A DNA stretch of 64,000 nucleotides from Verrucomicrobiota bacterium (GTDB taxonomy: Bacteria > Verrucomicrobiota > Verrucomicrobiia > Opitutales > Opitutaceae): assembly GCA_016721945.1 (NCBI GenBank), contig JADKHC010000020.1, positions 28,220-92,219 on the forward strand. The letters are read 5' to 3'. The notes under the pieces are model-generated. The model saw nothing but the letters and a program-made list of their open reading frames with translations, was not told the DNA's origin and did no database searches. Shown one piece after another: positions 1-8,092 of this stretch. How positions within the stretch are numbered: position 1 is the first letter of the stretch; every line of letters begins with the position of its first letter. Made by a program: the position numbers and the translations under genes.

Positions 1-192
1 CTCGCCGCAGAAGCCGAACCGGTTGTCATCGGCTTTATCGATCAGATCAACCGCAACTTCACCCGCTACGCCGTCAGCGCCGCCGCCGCGATCATGCTCT
101 GCGCCGCCGTCGAACTCAACCAGTCGTTCCAGCAGGAACCCAGCATCGACGACGACGTCGAGCAGATCTGCTCCGATTGGATGCTCCGCTGA
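1..192 (+). CDS. C-terminal end of an unrecognised protein (partial)
   Basis: An open frame runs from the window edge to a TGA at 190-192 and gives the last 63 residues of a protein whose start lies outside. It has a short alanine-rich hydrophobic stretch (VSAAAAIMLCAAVELN) followed by an acidic tail ending CSDWMLR. I do not recognise the family. The stop lies 12 bases before the next start at 205, so the two genes are probably cotranscribed. Because the next gene resembles small periplasmic Spy/CpxP-like stress proteins, an envelope or regulatory role is possible, but that is inference only. Confidence 0.5.
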   Translation, partial: LAAEAEPVVIGFIDQINRNFTRYAVSAAAAIMLCAAVELNQSFQQEPSIDDDVEQICSDWMLR

Positions 193-204
193 CCCGCCCA
201 CACC

Positions 205-678
205 ATGAAATACCTCAAGCCCATCGTACTGCTGCTGCTGGTCTTCATCGCTGGAATTTCCATCGGCGTGGTCGGAACGCGTTATGTGATCAAGCGCGAT
301 ATCCGCCAAGCGATACGTAAACCAGAATTCGTCCGCATGCGCATCGAACGCGAACTCACCCGCGAACTCGCCCTCGATGCCATCCAACGGGCCAAGCTCG
401 ACGAAATCCTCATCAACCTGCAGCAGGAAATCGCCAAAGCCCGCGCCGAACGCCAACCGCGCATTCGCCCGCTCCTCTCCGACACGCAACGACGCCTCAA
501 CGAAATCCTCACGCCCGAACAACAGCTGAAGTTTGAAAAGTATCAGGCTGAATACGGCCTCTTCTCGCTCGGCGGCCAGGGCCAGAACTTCCCCCGATTC
601 CAGAAGTTAAGAAAGCTCCGCGAGGAAAACCGAACCAGTCCGCAGACGCCACCGCCTCCTGCGCCAAGCTCGGAATAA
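205..678 (+). CDS. Membrane-anchored Spy/CpxP-like periplasmic protein
   Basis: The 157-residue protein starts with an N-terminal membrane segment or uncleaved signal (MKYLKPIVLLLLVFIAGISIG). A highly charged helical region follows and holds LTRELALDAIQRAKLDE and LNEILTPEQQLKFEKY, the LTxEQ-type repeat typical of Spy/CpxP/ZraP-like proteins and 'periplasmic heavy metal sensor' proteins. The C-terminus is proline-rich. Such proteins are small helical periplasmic chaperones or sensors. No metal-binding Cys/His cluster is visible, so metal sensing is not supported. It follows the previous gene by 12 bases. The family call rests on pattern rather than alignment. Confidence 0.6.
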   Translation: MKYLKPIVLLLLVFIAGISIGVVGTRYVIKRDIRQAIRKPEFVRMRIERELTRELALDAIQRAKLDEILINLQQEIAKARAERQPRIRPLLSDTQRRLNEILTPEQQLKFEKYQAEYGLFSLGGQGQNFPRFQKLRKLREENRTSPQTPPPPAPSSE

Positions 679-680
679 AA

Positions 681-708
681 GGTAGGGACGGACCGCCGGG
701 CCGTCCGC
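681..708. repeat. Palindromic repeat, GTAGGGACGG family
   Basis: A GGTAGG flank leads into a hairpin with 9-base arms at 686-694 and 698-706, one mismatch and a 3-base loop, directly after the stop at 678. The same flank and arm sequence recurs at 25511-25536 and 32653-32677, and a related form lies inside a gene at 42297-42353. It could also serve as a transcription end, but no T tract follows. Confidence 0.6.
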
Positions 709-819
709 CGCAAACCCAAACCAGCCACGCCAACCGTGGCCCCGGCCACTGCCTTGCCCTCATGCCCTCGTTCGCGCCTGGCGGTTGCTCACGCGATCTC
801 AACTACACCCCCTCCCACC

Positions 820-1611
820 ATGAAAACAAAAAATCTCCCTCTCAAAACCATCCTCGCCGTTCTGGCGCTCGGCCTCACCGAAACCACCAGCCAAGCCCAA
901 TTCGCCGCCACGACCGGCTTCGACACCACCGCCGGTAAATATGGACTCTCCACTGAAACAAAGATCTCCACCTGGTATGTCACCGCCGAATACACCTATG
1001 AAGCCTGGTCCGCGCGCGTCCTTGTCCCGCATGAACGAGTCACCAGTCCGGTCGGTACGGTCATCATCGCCGGACGCCCGCGCCTGCAAAACCGAATCAA
1101 TGCTCGTAACCAAGGCCTCACCGAAACGGCATCCGGAATGGGCGACGTCGAAACCTCGGTCTCCTTAGATGCCTGCCACAACGCCCAAACCGGCTGGAGC
1201 GCCGTCCTCACCGGCAACGTGAAATTTGCCACCGCCGACGAAGAGAAAGGCCTCGGCACCGGCAAGACCGACTACGGCTTCGCGTTTGATCTCTCGCGCA
1301 CTGTTGACCGTTTCACTCCATCGATTGGTTTTGGTTACCGCATCGTCGGCAAGCCCGCCGACTCCGACCTCAAGAACTACGCCAACGCCAGCATCGGTCT
1401 CGGCTATTGGGTAACCGACAACACCAACCTAAACCTTTCCTTCGATTGCTACCAACGCTCCAGCGCCAACAGCAACGTCGACAACGAACTCACCCTCGGC
1501 CTGAACCAACACCTCGCCAAGCACTGGGACATCGAAGCCCACATCCTCATCGGCCTAAGCCAATCCGCCCCCGACTACGGCACCGGCACCTCGGTACGGT
1601 TCTCGTTCTAA
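820..1611 (+). CDS. Outer-membrane beta-barrel protein, unknown substrate
   Basis: The 264-residue product starts at the ATG at 820, which gives a proper signal peptide (MKTKNLPLKTILAVLALGLTETTSQAQ, cleavage near residue 27); an in-frame start at 736 would put 28 non-signal residues in front. The mature part is rich in alternating aromatic and polar strands and ends in VRFSF, a C-terminal aromatic signature for barrel insertion by BAM. It resembles the 'transporter / meta-pathway phenol degradation-like' outer-membrane channel family. Substrate unknown. A palindromic repeat follows at 1646. Confidence 0.6.
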   Translation: MKTKNLPLKTILAVLALGLTETTSQAQFAATTGFDTTAGKYGLSTETKISTWYVTAEYTYEAWSARVLVPHERVTSPVGTVIIAGRPRLQNRINARNQGLTETASGMGDVETSVSLDACHNAQTGWSAVLTGNVKFATADEEKGLGTGKTDYGFAFDLSRTVDRFTPSIGFGYRIVGKPADSDLKNYANASIGLGYWVTDNTNLNLSFDCYQRSSANSNVDNELTLGLNQHLAKHWDIEAHILIGLSQSAPDYGTGTSVRFSF

Positions 1612-1645
1612 AACCACCCGCAGGAACCAAATCACAGGTTCGCAA

Positions 1646-1677
1646 TGTAGGCGGGGTGCCCTCACCCCGCATTTACA
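1646..1677. repeat. Palindromic repeat with 8-bp GC-rich arms
   Basis: Arms GCGGGGTG (1651-1658) and CACCCCGC (1663-1670) surround the loop CCCT, with TGTA and TACA outside. It lies between two convergent genes (stops at 1611 and 1685). Its architecture is that of the variable-arm hairpins seen elsewhere in the window (TGTAG flank, short loop). Confidence 0.55.
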
Positions 1678-1684
1678 ACTACCC

Positions 1685-2419
1685 TCACTTCAACGCATCC
1701 GTCGGCAGAGCAGGACGAGGTACAACAGGCTTACGCAGCGGGCTTTCGACTGGTTGAACAAACGAGTCAATATCGACAAACGAAGGAAATGCCCTGCGCC
1801 ATGCCTCCTCACCTGGGAAGTGAAAACGGAACTCGGCCAGATAATTTTTACCACCAGCTACAATCTCAGAATATTCTCCTCGCCGGTTGGTCTGCAACAG
1901 CTGCTCTATCTCAGGCAGTTTCTTGATCTCAAAATTCAGGTACATCTTCCCGTCACTCTGATTAGGATTCGGTGAATCCGGGATCGGCCATGAATCAGGC
2001 CAGTGAAGTCGCTGGCCTCCACTGCTTGAACTCCTCAGGAACTCGACGGTCAACTGAGCCGGTTGCCAGGGCTCGAGTCCGGTCAGCTTTAGTAAACGCA
2101 AGCCAACGCAGTATTTTAATAGGCTGGCAGAAATCTTCGCTGTCCCAAAGTTCACGCCAATAGATCCTTCATCTTCAGGCTGAGTCAAAGAGAGCCCATT
2201 CACACAGGACACAAAACCCCTTCCTTGCGTACCAAAAAAGAAAGAAACACTTCCTTCATCAGTTAGGCAGGGACTTAACGGAAATTCATCCGTGGGCGGT
2301 TCCTTTAACCACCGCCAACACACTTTCTTCAAAATCAGCGAGCTCTTCTGCCGTGAGGTACTTGGTAAGGTATTTAACAGTCGGAGGTTTTCGTGGAAGG
2401 CTCCAAGGGTCTCCAACAA
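1685..2419 (-). CDS. Downstream part of a frameshifted lipoprotein gene
   Basis: The open frame could encode 244 residues, but only the part after about 2310 looks like real protein (LSPCLTDEGSVSFFFGTQGR and onward to ALPTDALK). The first 35 or so residues overlap the better-supported lipoprotein frame 2286-2639. Joining the two with one skipped base near 2295-2315 yields a continuous protein of about 315 residues. I therefore read this as the C-terminal two thirds of the gene that begins at 2639. A translationally coupled second gene is the alternative. I do not recognise the function. Confidence 0.45.
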   Translation of the reverse strand: MLETLGAFHENLRLLNTLPSTSRQKSSLILKKVCWRWLKEPPTDEFPLSPCLTDEGSVSFFFGTQGRGFVSCVNGLSLTQPEDEGSIGVNFGTAKISASLLKYCVGLRLLKLTGLEPWQPAQLTVEFLRSSSSGGQRLHWPDSWPIPDSPNPNQSDGKMYLNFEIKKLPEIEQLLQTNRRGEYSEIVAGGKNYLAEFRFHFPGEEAWRRAFPSFVDIDSFVQPVESPLRKPVVPRPALPTDALK

Positions 2420-2639
2420 CCTTTTTCAAAATCAATCTACCATCACTGTATACGACGAGCGAGGGAGCTGAGTTGTCTTGGTGAGCAATCGCATCACCCC
2501 ATGCCCAAACCGCCGCCACCGGCCAAGGCTCAGCAGCCTTTTCTGGCACAGTTTCTTTTTGTTTCTTGCATGAGGTTACCGCAGCAACCACCGCCAGAAA
2601 AACAATCCCGAGCCAAATGCATCGAAAATGAGAGCGCAT
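2286..2639 (-). CDS. Lipoprotein, N-terminal part (frame breaks near 2300)
   Basis: The 117-residue frame begins with a type-II signal peptide (MRSHFRCIWLGIVFLAVVAA, then VTSCKK), so the mature protein would be lipidated at Cys24. It continues with SLVVYSDGRLILKK and YLTAEELADFEESVLAV, then ends abruptly at a TGA after VKGTAHG. The frame one base over carries straight on for another 230 residues (to 1685). A +1 frameshift or a one-base insertion therefore probably splits one gene. Whether this is a true pseudogene, a programmed shift or a sequence error cannot be told from here. Function unknown. Confidence 0.5.
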   Translation of the reverse strand: MRSHFRCIWLGIVFLAVVAAVTSCKKQKETVPEKAAEPWPVAAVWAWGDAIAHQDNSAPSLVVYSDGRLILKKVVGDPWSLPRKPPTVKYLTKYLTAEELADFEESVLAVVKGTAHG

Positions 2640-2701
2640 ACCAATACTCGGAAATCAGTCTAACAATCCGCCGGAGCGCAATCATTGGTTAGACTGGGCT
2701 C

Positions 2702-2739
2702 CAGAAAACACCGGGTGATCGCAAGGCGATCCACCCGGT
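2702..2739 (-). terminator. Hairpin with T-rich tail downstream of ferredoxin
   Basis: On the minus strand a GC-rich stem (ACCGGGTGGATCGC against GCGATCACCCGGT, one bulged base) ends in TGTTTTCT. It lies about 80 bases after the ferredoxin stop and is a plausible intrinsic terminator for that gene. Confidence 0.5.
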
Positions 2740-2766
2740 CTAAAATAAAACTCACAGGCAGTACGC

Positions 2767-2794
2767 CATCGCGGAGAGTTTTCGCACCGCGATG
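2767..2794. repeat. 8-bp stem hairpin just after ferredoxin
   Basis: CATCGCGG at 2767-2774 pairs with CCGCGATG at 2787-2794 across a 12-base loop. It sits 23 bases beyond the ferredoxin stop and may protect the mRNA 3' end or act in termination together with the hairpin at 2710. Confidence 0.4.
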
Positions 2795-2817
2795 GAGACG
2801 GCTTTCCTCAGCGCTTT

Positions 2818-3000
2818 TTAGGCACCAGCGGATATCGCTGTGCTCGGACAGCCACTTTCGCATGCAGCGCAGTCGACGCACTTTTCGGGGTCGATGATGT
2901 AGTGCGAGCCGCCTTCAGCGGCAGAGATCGCGCCCGATGGGCAGGTGTCGACGCAAGCCGCACAAGCGGTGCATTTTTCAGCTTCAATAATGTAGGCCAT
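2818..3000 (-). CDS. 2[4Fe-4S] ferredoxin, bacterial (clostridial) type
   Basis: This 60-residue protein carries two complete cluster motifs: CTACAACVDTCP in the N-terminal half and CVDCAACESGCP in the C-terminal half. Each has the CxxCxxCxxxCP spacing that binds one [4Fe-4S] cluster, with the fourth cysteine of each motif supplied to the other cluster. Length and internal symmetry match the small clostridial-type ferredoxins, soluble low-potential electron carriers. It starts MAYIIEAEKC and stands alone, with hairpins after it and a long non-coding stretch upstream. The redox partner cannot be inferred from the neighbours. Confidence 0.92.
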   Translation of the reverse strand: MAYIIEAEKCTACAACVDTCPSGAISAAEGGSHYIIDPEKCVDCAACESGCPSTAISAGA

Positions 3001-3434
3001 GATGGGTAGGGTTTGGAGATTGTGGTGAAATCCTGCTACGACCGAGTCGGACTCAATCGCGGCAAGAGTCGCATCAATCCCATCACTCTACGGCACGCGA
3101 CAAAAATTCCTAGAGGGATATTCGCCCCTCACCCCGCCCTCGCTGCATGGCCTGACTACAACCGGTCACCACGAACCTCCAACATCACTCTCACTCACCA
3201 AATTCTGCTCAGCAGACAAGCAACTAGCCGTATCCCATCTTTATTATTAATAACATCTTAGCATTCACCGCGTTTATAAAAACCACGCTGAATTAACAGG
3301 CATTACACTCGCTCAACCCGACACAGTGATTTTCCTTATGGCCCAGATTTACAACAAAACTAGTTCGCCCAGACGCCACACACGCGCCCCCGTCACAAGG
3401 CAGTAAAGCGGCTAGATTCAAAGATCCGGGGAAC

Positions 3435-3472
3435 ACACGCGTCTCGCGTGTTGGCTCGGGCGTCTCGCCCGA
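3435..3472. repeat. Two adjacent hairpins with the same GTCTC loop
   Basis: ACACGC-GTCTC-GCGTGT (3435-3451) is followed four bases later by TCGGGC-GTCTC-GCCCGA (3456-3472). The arms are unrelated in sequence, while the five-base loop is identical. Confidence 0.65.
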
Positions 3473-3640
3473 ACCCTCCGAACCACCCCCGCAGGACGCC
3501 GGCTTACGCACGCGGGAACGCGTACGCTCCCCAGACCAGCGCAACCGAACCCCATACACATCCAAGCCGGAGCAAGCAGCTCCGAGCATTTAACCGAACC
3601 AATGCTAGCCACCAAAACCAAAAGTCCGTTCTCTGATCTG

Positions 3641-3694
3641 TAGGAGCCTGCTTGCAGGCGATTCAGTTTCGCATCGCCTGCAAGCAGGCTCCTA
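3641..3694. repeat. REP-like inverted repeat, 22-bp perfect arms
   Basis: A 22-base arm beginning TAGGAGCCTGCTTGCAGG (3641-3662) is repeated exactly in inverse at 3673-3694, separated by 10 bases. Each arm is itself a small hairpin (GCCTGC/GCAGGC). The same unit recurs at 11985 and, inverted, at 12202. It resembles the REP sequences of pseudomonads in layout (GTAGGAGC...TTGC...GCGAT); relationship by descent is not implied. Confidence 0.8.
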
Positions 3695-3926
3695 TGAGGT
3701 GGCTCCGGAAGACTGGACCAGGAGGATCGTTAACGATAATCCCGAACACGAATCCAAGCCATGTCCAAGAAGAACCGACGCAACTGTCACGTGAGGTGCG
3801 CTCCCTCTCTGTGCCCCCGCATTGCGTACTCCCTGTTGACGGTGCTGCGATGCCGACCATCTTGATGGCAGTCGGGAATTCGCGCTTTGACCGACATCTT
3901 TCGCATCACGAAACAATAACTTAGCC

Positions 3927-4973
3927 ATGAAACTTCTCTCGCAAAATCGTTTAGCCTCATCACCTCAACTTAGCCGCCGCGATGCGCTTCGCCTCTTCGG
4001 CCTCGCTGGTTCTGCGGCGTTTTTCACACCGCAACTCCTTCGCGCCACCGAATCCGTCGCCGCTCAACCCGCCGTACCTTCGCTCGTTGGTGCACAGCCT
4101 GGTTTTTATCGCTTTCGCATTGGTTCGTTAGAGGCGCTCGCGCTAAACGACGGCGGTTTCGCTCCTGCCCTCGCCGAGTGCCCCTTCGGCGTGGGCGAAC
4201 CCCGAGAAAAAGTGGCCGCGGCATTGGATGACGCCTTTCTCGCGACCGACAAAACCCAGATCCCCTTCAACGTTCTGCTCGTTCGCATGGGTGCCGAACT
4301 CATCATGATCGACACGGGTTGCGGCACGCTTTTCGGCCCGGTCGGCGGACGTCTCGTGGCCAATCTCGCCGCCGCAGGGATCAAACCCGAGCAGATCACG
4401 GGCATCATCATCTCGCACATGCATGCCGATCACTTCGGTGGCCTGCTCGACGCCACGACCAAGGAACCTGTTTTCAAAAACGCGAAGCTCTTCATTAATC
4501 GCAAGGAACACGCCTTCTGGACCGGAGCCACACCCGATTTGTCTGCACAACCGCTACCAGAAGAAACCAGGAAAAGTTTTATCGCGGGCGCACAGGCCTG
4601 CCTTGAGGGACTCAAGGGTCGCTGGCAGCTTATCGCACCGGGAGAAAAACTGCTCGAAGGTCTCGAAATCATCGACGCCCCCGGCCACACGCCTGGCCAT
4701 ATCGCCCTGCTCTTCTCCTCGGGCTCGGAGCAACTGCTGCACTTCGTCGATGCCGCACACAATCACGCCATCTCGTTCGCCCATCCTGAATGGACACTCG
4801 CATTTGACACGCAACCGCCCATCGCGATTGCCACGCGCAAAAAGCTCCTCGACCGCGCCGCTGCAGACCGCCTGCGCGTTTTCGGCGGGCACATGCCCTT
4901 CCCCTCGCTCGGCCATGTCCGCGCGATCAGTAACCACTACGAATACATCATCGAACCGGCTGCCATCGCCTAA
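3927..4973 (+). CDS. Tat-exported metallo-beta-lactamase-fold hydrolase
   Basis: The 348-residue protein has a twin-arginine signal (SRRDALRLFG, residues 16-25, followed by an alanine-rich hydrophobic stretch), so it is predicted to be folded in the cytoplasm and exported. The metal-binding motif HMHADH spans residues 164-169, the second histidine lies in DAPGHTPGH (about 254), a bridging aspartate in FVDAAHNH (about 275) and a further histidine near residue 323 (FGGHMPFP). These are the ligands of a dinuclear metallo-beta-lactamase-fold hydrolase. Overall layout resembles the N-acyl-homoserine lactonase / methyl-parathion hydrolase branch, but the substrate cannot be assigned. No operon partner; a repeat follows its stop. 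Confidence 0.82.
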   Translation: MKLLSQNRLASSPQLSRRDALRLFGLAGSAAFFTPQLLRATESVAAQPAVPSLVGAQPGFYRFRIGSLEALALNDGGFAPALAECPFGVGEPREKVAAALDDAFLATDKTQIPFNVLLVRMGAELIMIDTGCGTLFGPVGGRLVANLAAAGIKPEQITGIIISHMHADHFGGLLDATTKEPVFKNAKLFINRKEHAFWTGATPDLSAQPLPEETRKSFIAGAQACLEGLKGRWQLIAPGEKLLEGLEIIDAPGHTPGHIALLFSSGSEQLLHFVDAAHNHAISFAHPEWTLAFDTQPPIAIATRKKLLDRAAADRLRVFGGHMPFPSLGHVRAISNHYEYIIEPAAIA

Positions 4974-4992
4974 TCCGCAACGATGCAGTCAA

Positions 4993-5068
4993 GGTGGAGC
5001 CCGTTGTCTCTAACGGGCTGGTTCGGGAGCGACTCCGATCAAGCCCGATGGGGACATCGGGCTCCACC
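4993..5068. repeat. 76-bp palindromic repeat, copy A
   Basis: Ends GGTGGAGCCCG and CGGGCTCCACC are perfect inverses, and the interior holds CGGGCTGGTT and CGACTCCGATCAAG. A same-orientation, diverged copy lies at 7982-8058. This copy sits between the convergent stops of the hydrolase (4973) and the kinase (5121). Confidence 0.75.
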
Positions 5069-5120
5069 TTTTGCACACCATTCCACGCATGCAGGTCATG
5101 CTTCAACCCTATCGTTTCGC

Positions 5121-7133
5121 CTAATTCGTAGCGCCACCCGAAACGGGAGCAGGACCGTCCAGCACCTGGCGCACCTTTTGCGTAAATTCGGAAATTGAAA
5201 AGGGTTTTGGCAGAAACTGCACCCCGTCTTCCAATACGCCCTGCTTCGCAATCACGTCGGCCGTGTAACCAGAAATGTACAGGCAACGCAGCCCCGGCTT
5301 GAGCGCGGCAACCCGGGGCTGCAACTCACGGCCGTTAAGTCCAGGCATGACAACATCGGTGATGAGCAGATGGATCGGCCCCGGAAACTGCGCGGCGATT
5401 TCCAAAGCCTCCTCAGGCAAGTGCGCCGCGAGGACCGTATAGCCGTGCTGCTCCAGGAGACGCCGGGCCAGTCTGAGAATGATTTTCTCATCCTCAACCA
5501 ACAGGATGGTTTCGGTTCCATGGATTGCCATGTCCTCCGCCGCTTTCGCGACATCCGGCGCAGCGATCTGACAACGCGGGAGATTTATCGTGAAGGTGGA
5601 ACCACGGCCGCATTCGCTCTGCACACCAATAAAGCCGTGGTTCTGCTTCACAATACCGTAAACAGTCGCCAGACCTAAACCGGTGCCTTGACCAACCGGT
5701 TTGGTGGTGAAAAACGGCTCAAACAGATGTTTCTGCGTTTCCAGATCCATGCCGCAGCCGGTGTCGCGAACGGTGAGCACCACATAGTCGCCTACCGTAA
5801 CCTCAGGAGGCAACGGATCATTGCTTGCCTCTAATGTATGGTTTTGGGTCTCGATTATTATCTTGCCGCTGCCGTTGATGGCATCGCGGGCGTTCACTGT
5901 AAGATTGGCCAGGAGCTGGTCGATCTGAACAGGGTCCACCCAAACCGGCCAGAGCGAGGGACCAGGTTCCCAGGAGAGCTGGATGTTTTCGCCGATCAAC
6001 CGCTGTAACATCTTGAGCATGCTGGCGACGGTGTCATTGAGATCGAGCACCTTGGGGCTGACGGTTTGCTTGCGGGCAAAGGCCAGCAATTGGTGCGTGA
6101 GTTCAGCTGAGCGTTGGGCCGCCTTCTGAATTTCCTCCAGATTTTCCCGATAAGAATCGGAGCCCGGTTCATCGGTCAGCGCCAAACTGGCGTAACCCAT
6201 GATAGCCTGTAGCATGTTGTTGAAATCGTGAGCGACGCCACCAGCCAGACGGCCGACCGACTCCATTTTTTGCGCCTGGGTCAATTGCCCCTGCAAACGC
6301 TCCCGCTCAGCCTCGGCCTCCCTTCGTTCGGTGATGTCCTCATACACACCGAGCACCCCGTAGACGAGTCCTGTCTCATCAGTCAGCGGCACCTTAGTCG
6401 TGTCGATCCAGCGGCGAGCGCCGTCAATACCTTGCAAGGGCTCGATGATATGGCGCTTGGGCCGGCCCAGAGCTATGACGATGCGATCATCCTCTCGGTA
6501 AGCCTCAGCCTCGGCACGCGGCCAAGGCAGATCGAAGTCGGTCTTACCAATAATCCTGTCGGGGTGGTCAACGCCAGCTCCCCGCGCAAAAACCTGATTG
6601 CAGCCCACGTATTCTCCGCGGAGGTTTTTCCAGAAAACTGCCTGCGGCACAGAGTCGAGTACATGAGCCAACATGTTTCGATTCTTTCGAAGCTCCTCCT
6701 CCAACTGCCGGCGCTCGGCGATCTCAGACGTCAACTGTCGCGTACGATCCTGCACCCGTTGTTCGAGTTGGGCGTTGTGATCCTCGTTGAGTCGGCGCTG
6801 CTGCCGCTCCTGCAGGATGACCGCCACCATGAAAATGAAATTCCTTAGATAATCTTCATAGGGTGAAAAAGCGGCGCGATCGGAAACTTTAACCACCAAG
6901 TCCCCCCAATTCGAAGCACCTGCTTGAAGGGAAAACTGTATCAACGTGGCATCGGCAGTATGATTAGCGGTGGTGGAATGATATGCCTCCGCCACACCCG
7001 GAAGATCGGCCAGCCCCCGACACACAAAACGGAAAATCGATTGCTCGTCAGGCAGGTTGCACAGGACGTTCTGCATGAGCAGAAGCTGCCCCAGCACCGG
7101 AGCGCGCAACTTGGATATATCATAATCCGACAT
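5121..7133 (-). CDS. Hybrid sensor histidine kinase with PAS and receiver
   Basis: This 670-residue cytoplasmic kinase has no transmembrane segment. In order: an N-terminal region with possible GAF-like fold (1-105), a coiled coil (108-150), a PAS domain (about 151-270, ending GVYEDITER), a HisKA domain with the phospho-acceptor His302 in GGVAHDFNNMLQ, an ATPase domain (N box NARDAI, G1 DTGCGM, F box FEPFFTTK, G2 GTGLGL) and a C-terminal receiver with Asp593 in ITDVVMPG and the conserved lysine in PKPF. Such kinases autophosphorylate and pass phosphate to their own receiver. It lies 21 bases downstream of the MEDS gene, so the MEDS protein probably acts in the same signalling route. The stimulus is unknown. 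Confidence 0.9.
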   Translation of the reverse strand: MSDYDISKLRAPVLGQLLLMQNVLCNLPDEQSIFRFVCRGLADLPGVAEAYHSTTANHTADATLIQFSLQAGASNWGDLVVKVSDRAAFSPYEDYLRNFIFMVAVILQERQQRRLNEDHNAQLEQRVQDRTRQLTSEIAERRQLEEELRKNRNMLAHVLDSVPQAVFWKNLRGEYVGCNQVFARGAGVDHPDRIIGKTDFDLPWPRAEAEAYREDDRIVIALGRPKRHIIEPLQGIDGARRWIDTTKVPLTDETGLVYGVLGVYEDITERREAEAERERLQGQLTQAQKMESVGRLAGGVAHDFNNMLQAIMGYASLALTDEPGSDSYRENLEEIQKAAQRSAELTHQLLAFARKQTVSPKVLDLNDTVASMLKMLQRLIGENIQLSWEPGPSLWPVWVDPVQIDQLLANLTVNARDAINGSGKIIIETQNHTLEASNDPLPPEVTVGDYVVLTVRDTGCGMDLETQKHLFEPFFTTKPVGQGTGLGLATVYGIVKQNHGFIGVQSECGRGSTFTINLPRCQIAAPDVAKAAEDMAIHGTETILLVEDEKIILRLARRLLEQHGYTVLAAHLPEEALEIAAQFPGPIHLLITDVVMPGLNGRELQPRVAALKPGLRCLYISGYTADVIAKQGVLEDGVQFLPKPFSISEFTQKVRQVLDGPAPVSGGATN

Positions 7134-7154
7134 AGAGAAGGAGCCCCGACAGAA

Positions 7155-7769
7155 TCAACGGGACAGAAACTCCTCTGGTGGCACAAAAAACGGATTCCGC
7201 ACCACCGCGCCGCGAATCACCATCAAGGGATGAACCTTCAGCACGTCCATGATCATGGCTCCATCAAATGATCGCGCATCGTACTGGCAGACGCAGGTGA
7301 CGGGATGCTCGCGCTGCAAGAGACTGACCTTGGACTCGTATTCCAAGAGACGAGAACCGCCCCGGACGTGCTGAATCTCAGGACTCATTTCGCCAATAAC
7401 CCGCGCCGCCGGATACCCCTGACTCACCGAGTCCTCGTGATACTTCGTCAGCGTTTCAAGCATGCGCTCCGGGTCGAAACAGTCGTCTTTGAAATAAATG
7501 TCCTTGGTCGACGCCATGGTCAAATCGCCGCAGGCGCACCGCTCCCCGTAAGAAACACCATGACAGGCGAGATGTTTTTCGACGACCGGGGCAACGGCTT
7601 TGTCCGAAAAACAACAGGTGCGTTCGCCGCTCGCCAAACCACTCTGTAAATACTGCAACATCGCTTCCTCGCGCTCGCTGTCCTCTGAAAAAATCTGGCA
7701 AATATGAACGCCTGCTGGGAAACGCTCTGGAGTGAAGCCCAGCGTGATTGTAGGTTTTTGATTGTTCAT
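7155..7769 (-). CDS. MEDS-domain sensory protein
   Basis: The 204-residue product is one MEDS domain (the methanogen/methylotroph DcmR sensory domain). Recognisable blocks are GVHICQIFSEDSEREEAM near the N-terminus, CCFSDKAVAPVVEKHL, then ARVIGEMSP and the C-terminal CVCQYDARSFDGAMIMDVLKVHP. MEDS domains occur alone, in DcmR-like repressors and in front of histidine kinases. Here the domain is a separate gene, first in a two-gene operon with the hybrid kinase at 5121-7133. It probably supplies the input for that kinase. The ligand is unknown; several cysteines (QIC, ERTCCF, ERCACG, VCVC region) could matter. Confidence 0.85.
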   Translation of the reverse strand: MNNQKPTITLGFTPERFPAGVHICQIFSEDSEREEAMLQYLQSGLASGERTCCFSDKAVAPVVEKHLACHGVSYGERCACGDLTMASTKDIYFKDDCFDPERMLETLTKYHEDSVSQGYPAARVIGEMSPEIQHVRGGSRLLEYESKVSLLQREHPVTCVCQYDARSFDGAMIMDVLKVHPLMVIRGAVVRNPFFVPPEEFLSR

Positions 7770-8092
7770 GATCTTGTTTCCTATTTTTTACGATCAATGA
7801 GGGGGCGGAGGTATTACCACGGAACGAGGAGCATTCCCGATGGAACGACATCACAACCGATTTCCGGAAGGTGAGCGACGTAAAAAGCGGGTCCACTTAG
7901 CCACCTTCTTCACACGCACACCGGGGAGCTATCATCCGGCCTGCCTCCCCTCTGCCCTCTATACCTTAACGATCCAGTTGAGGAGAGAGTCGTTGTCCGC
8001 AACGGGCTGGTTTGAGCACGACTCCGATCAAGCACGATAGGGAAACATCGGATCCACCCTCACCTGCATCGTTACGGCCAAGCCGCGGCCAC
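7770..8092. other. 323-bp intergenic region: promoter side plus repeat
   Basis: The first 200 bases (upstream of the MEDS gene, minus strand) should hold the promoter of the MEDS-kinase operon; I see no clear operator. The rest is occupied by repeat copy B (7982-8058). No credible gene. Confidence 0.45.
7982..8058. repeat. 77-bp repeat, copy B (degenerate)
   Basis: It is collinear with copy A at 4993-5068 (shared CGGGCTGGTT, CGACTCCGATCAAGC, ACATCGG, TCCACC), but the end palindrome is decayed (GGAGAGAGTCG against CGGATCCACC). The two copies are direct repeats flanking the MEDS-kinase operon. Confidence 0.7.

Larger units (their letters stand above)
3001..3926. other. 926-bp region without a convincing gene, with palindromes
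   Basis: The short frames here have no family resemblance and no start context. The first 250 bases would hold the ferredoxin promoter (minus) and include an AT-rich patch near 3235-3290. At 3435-3472 lie two adjacent hairpins and at 3641-3694 a 22-bp perfect inverted repeat. The last 200 bases lead into the gene at 3927 and may carry its promoter. No tRNA or riboswitch fold was recognised. Confidence 0.5.

Noticed and set aside
1..678. Sigma/anti-sigma operon reading for the first two genes
   Set aside because: The partial first product is too short to recognise, so the idea has no sequence support.
3448..3924. Short frames in the 3001-3926 gap
   Set aside because: They run through palindromic repeats, have no start context and no recognisable protein features.
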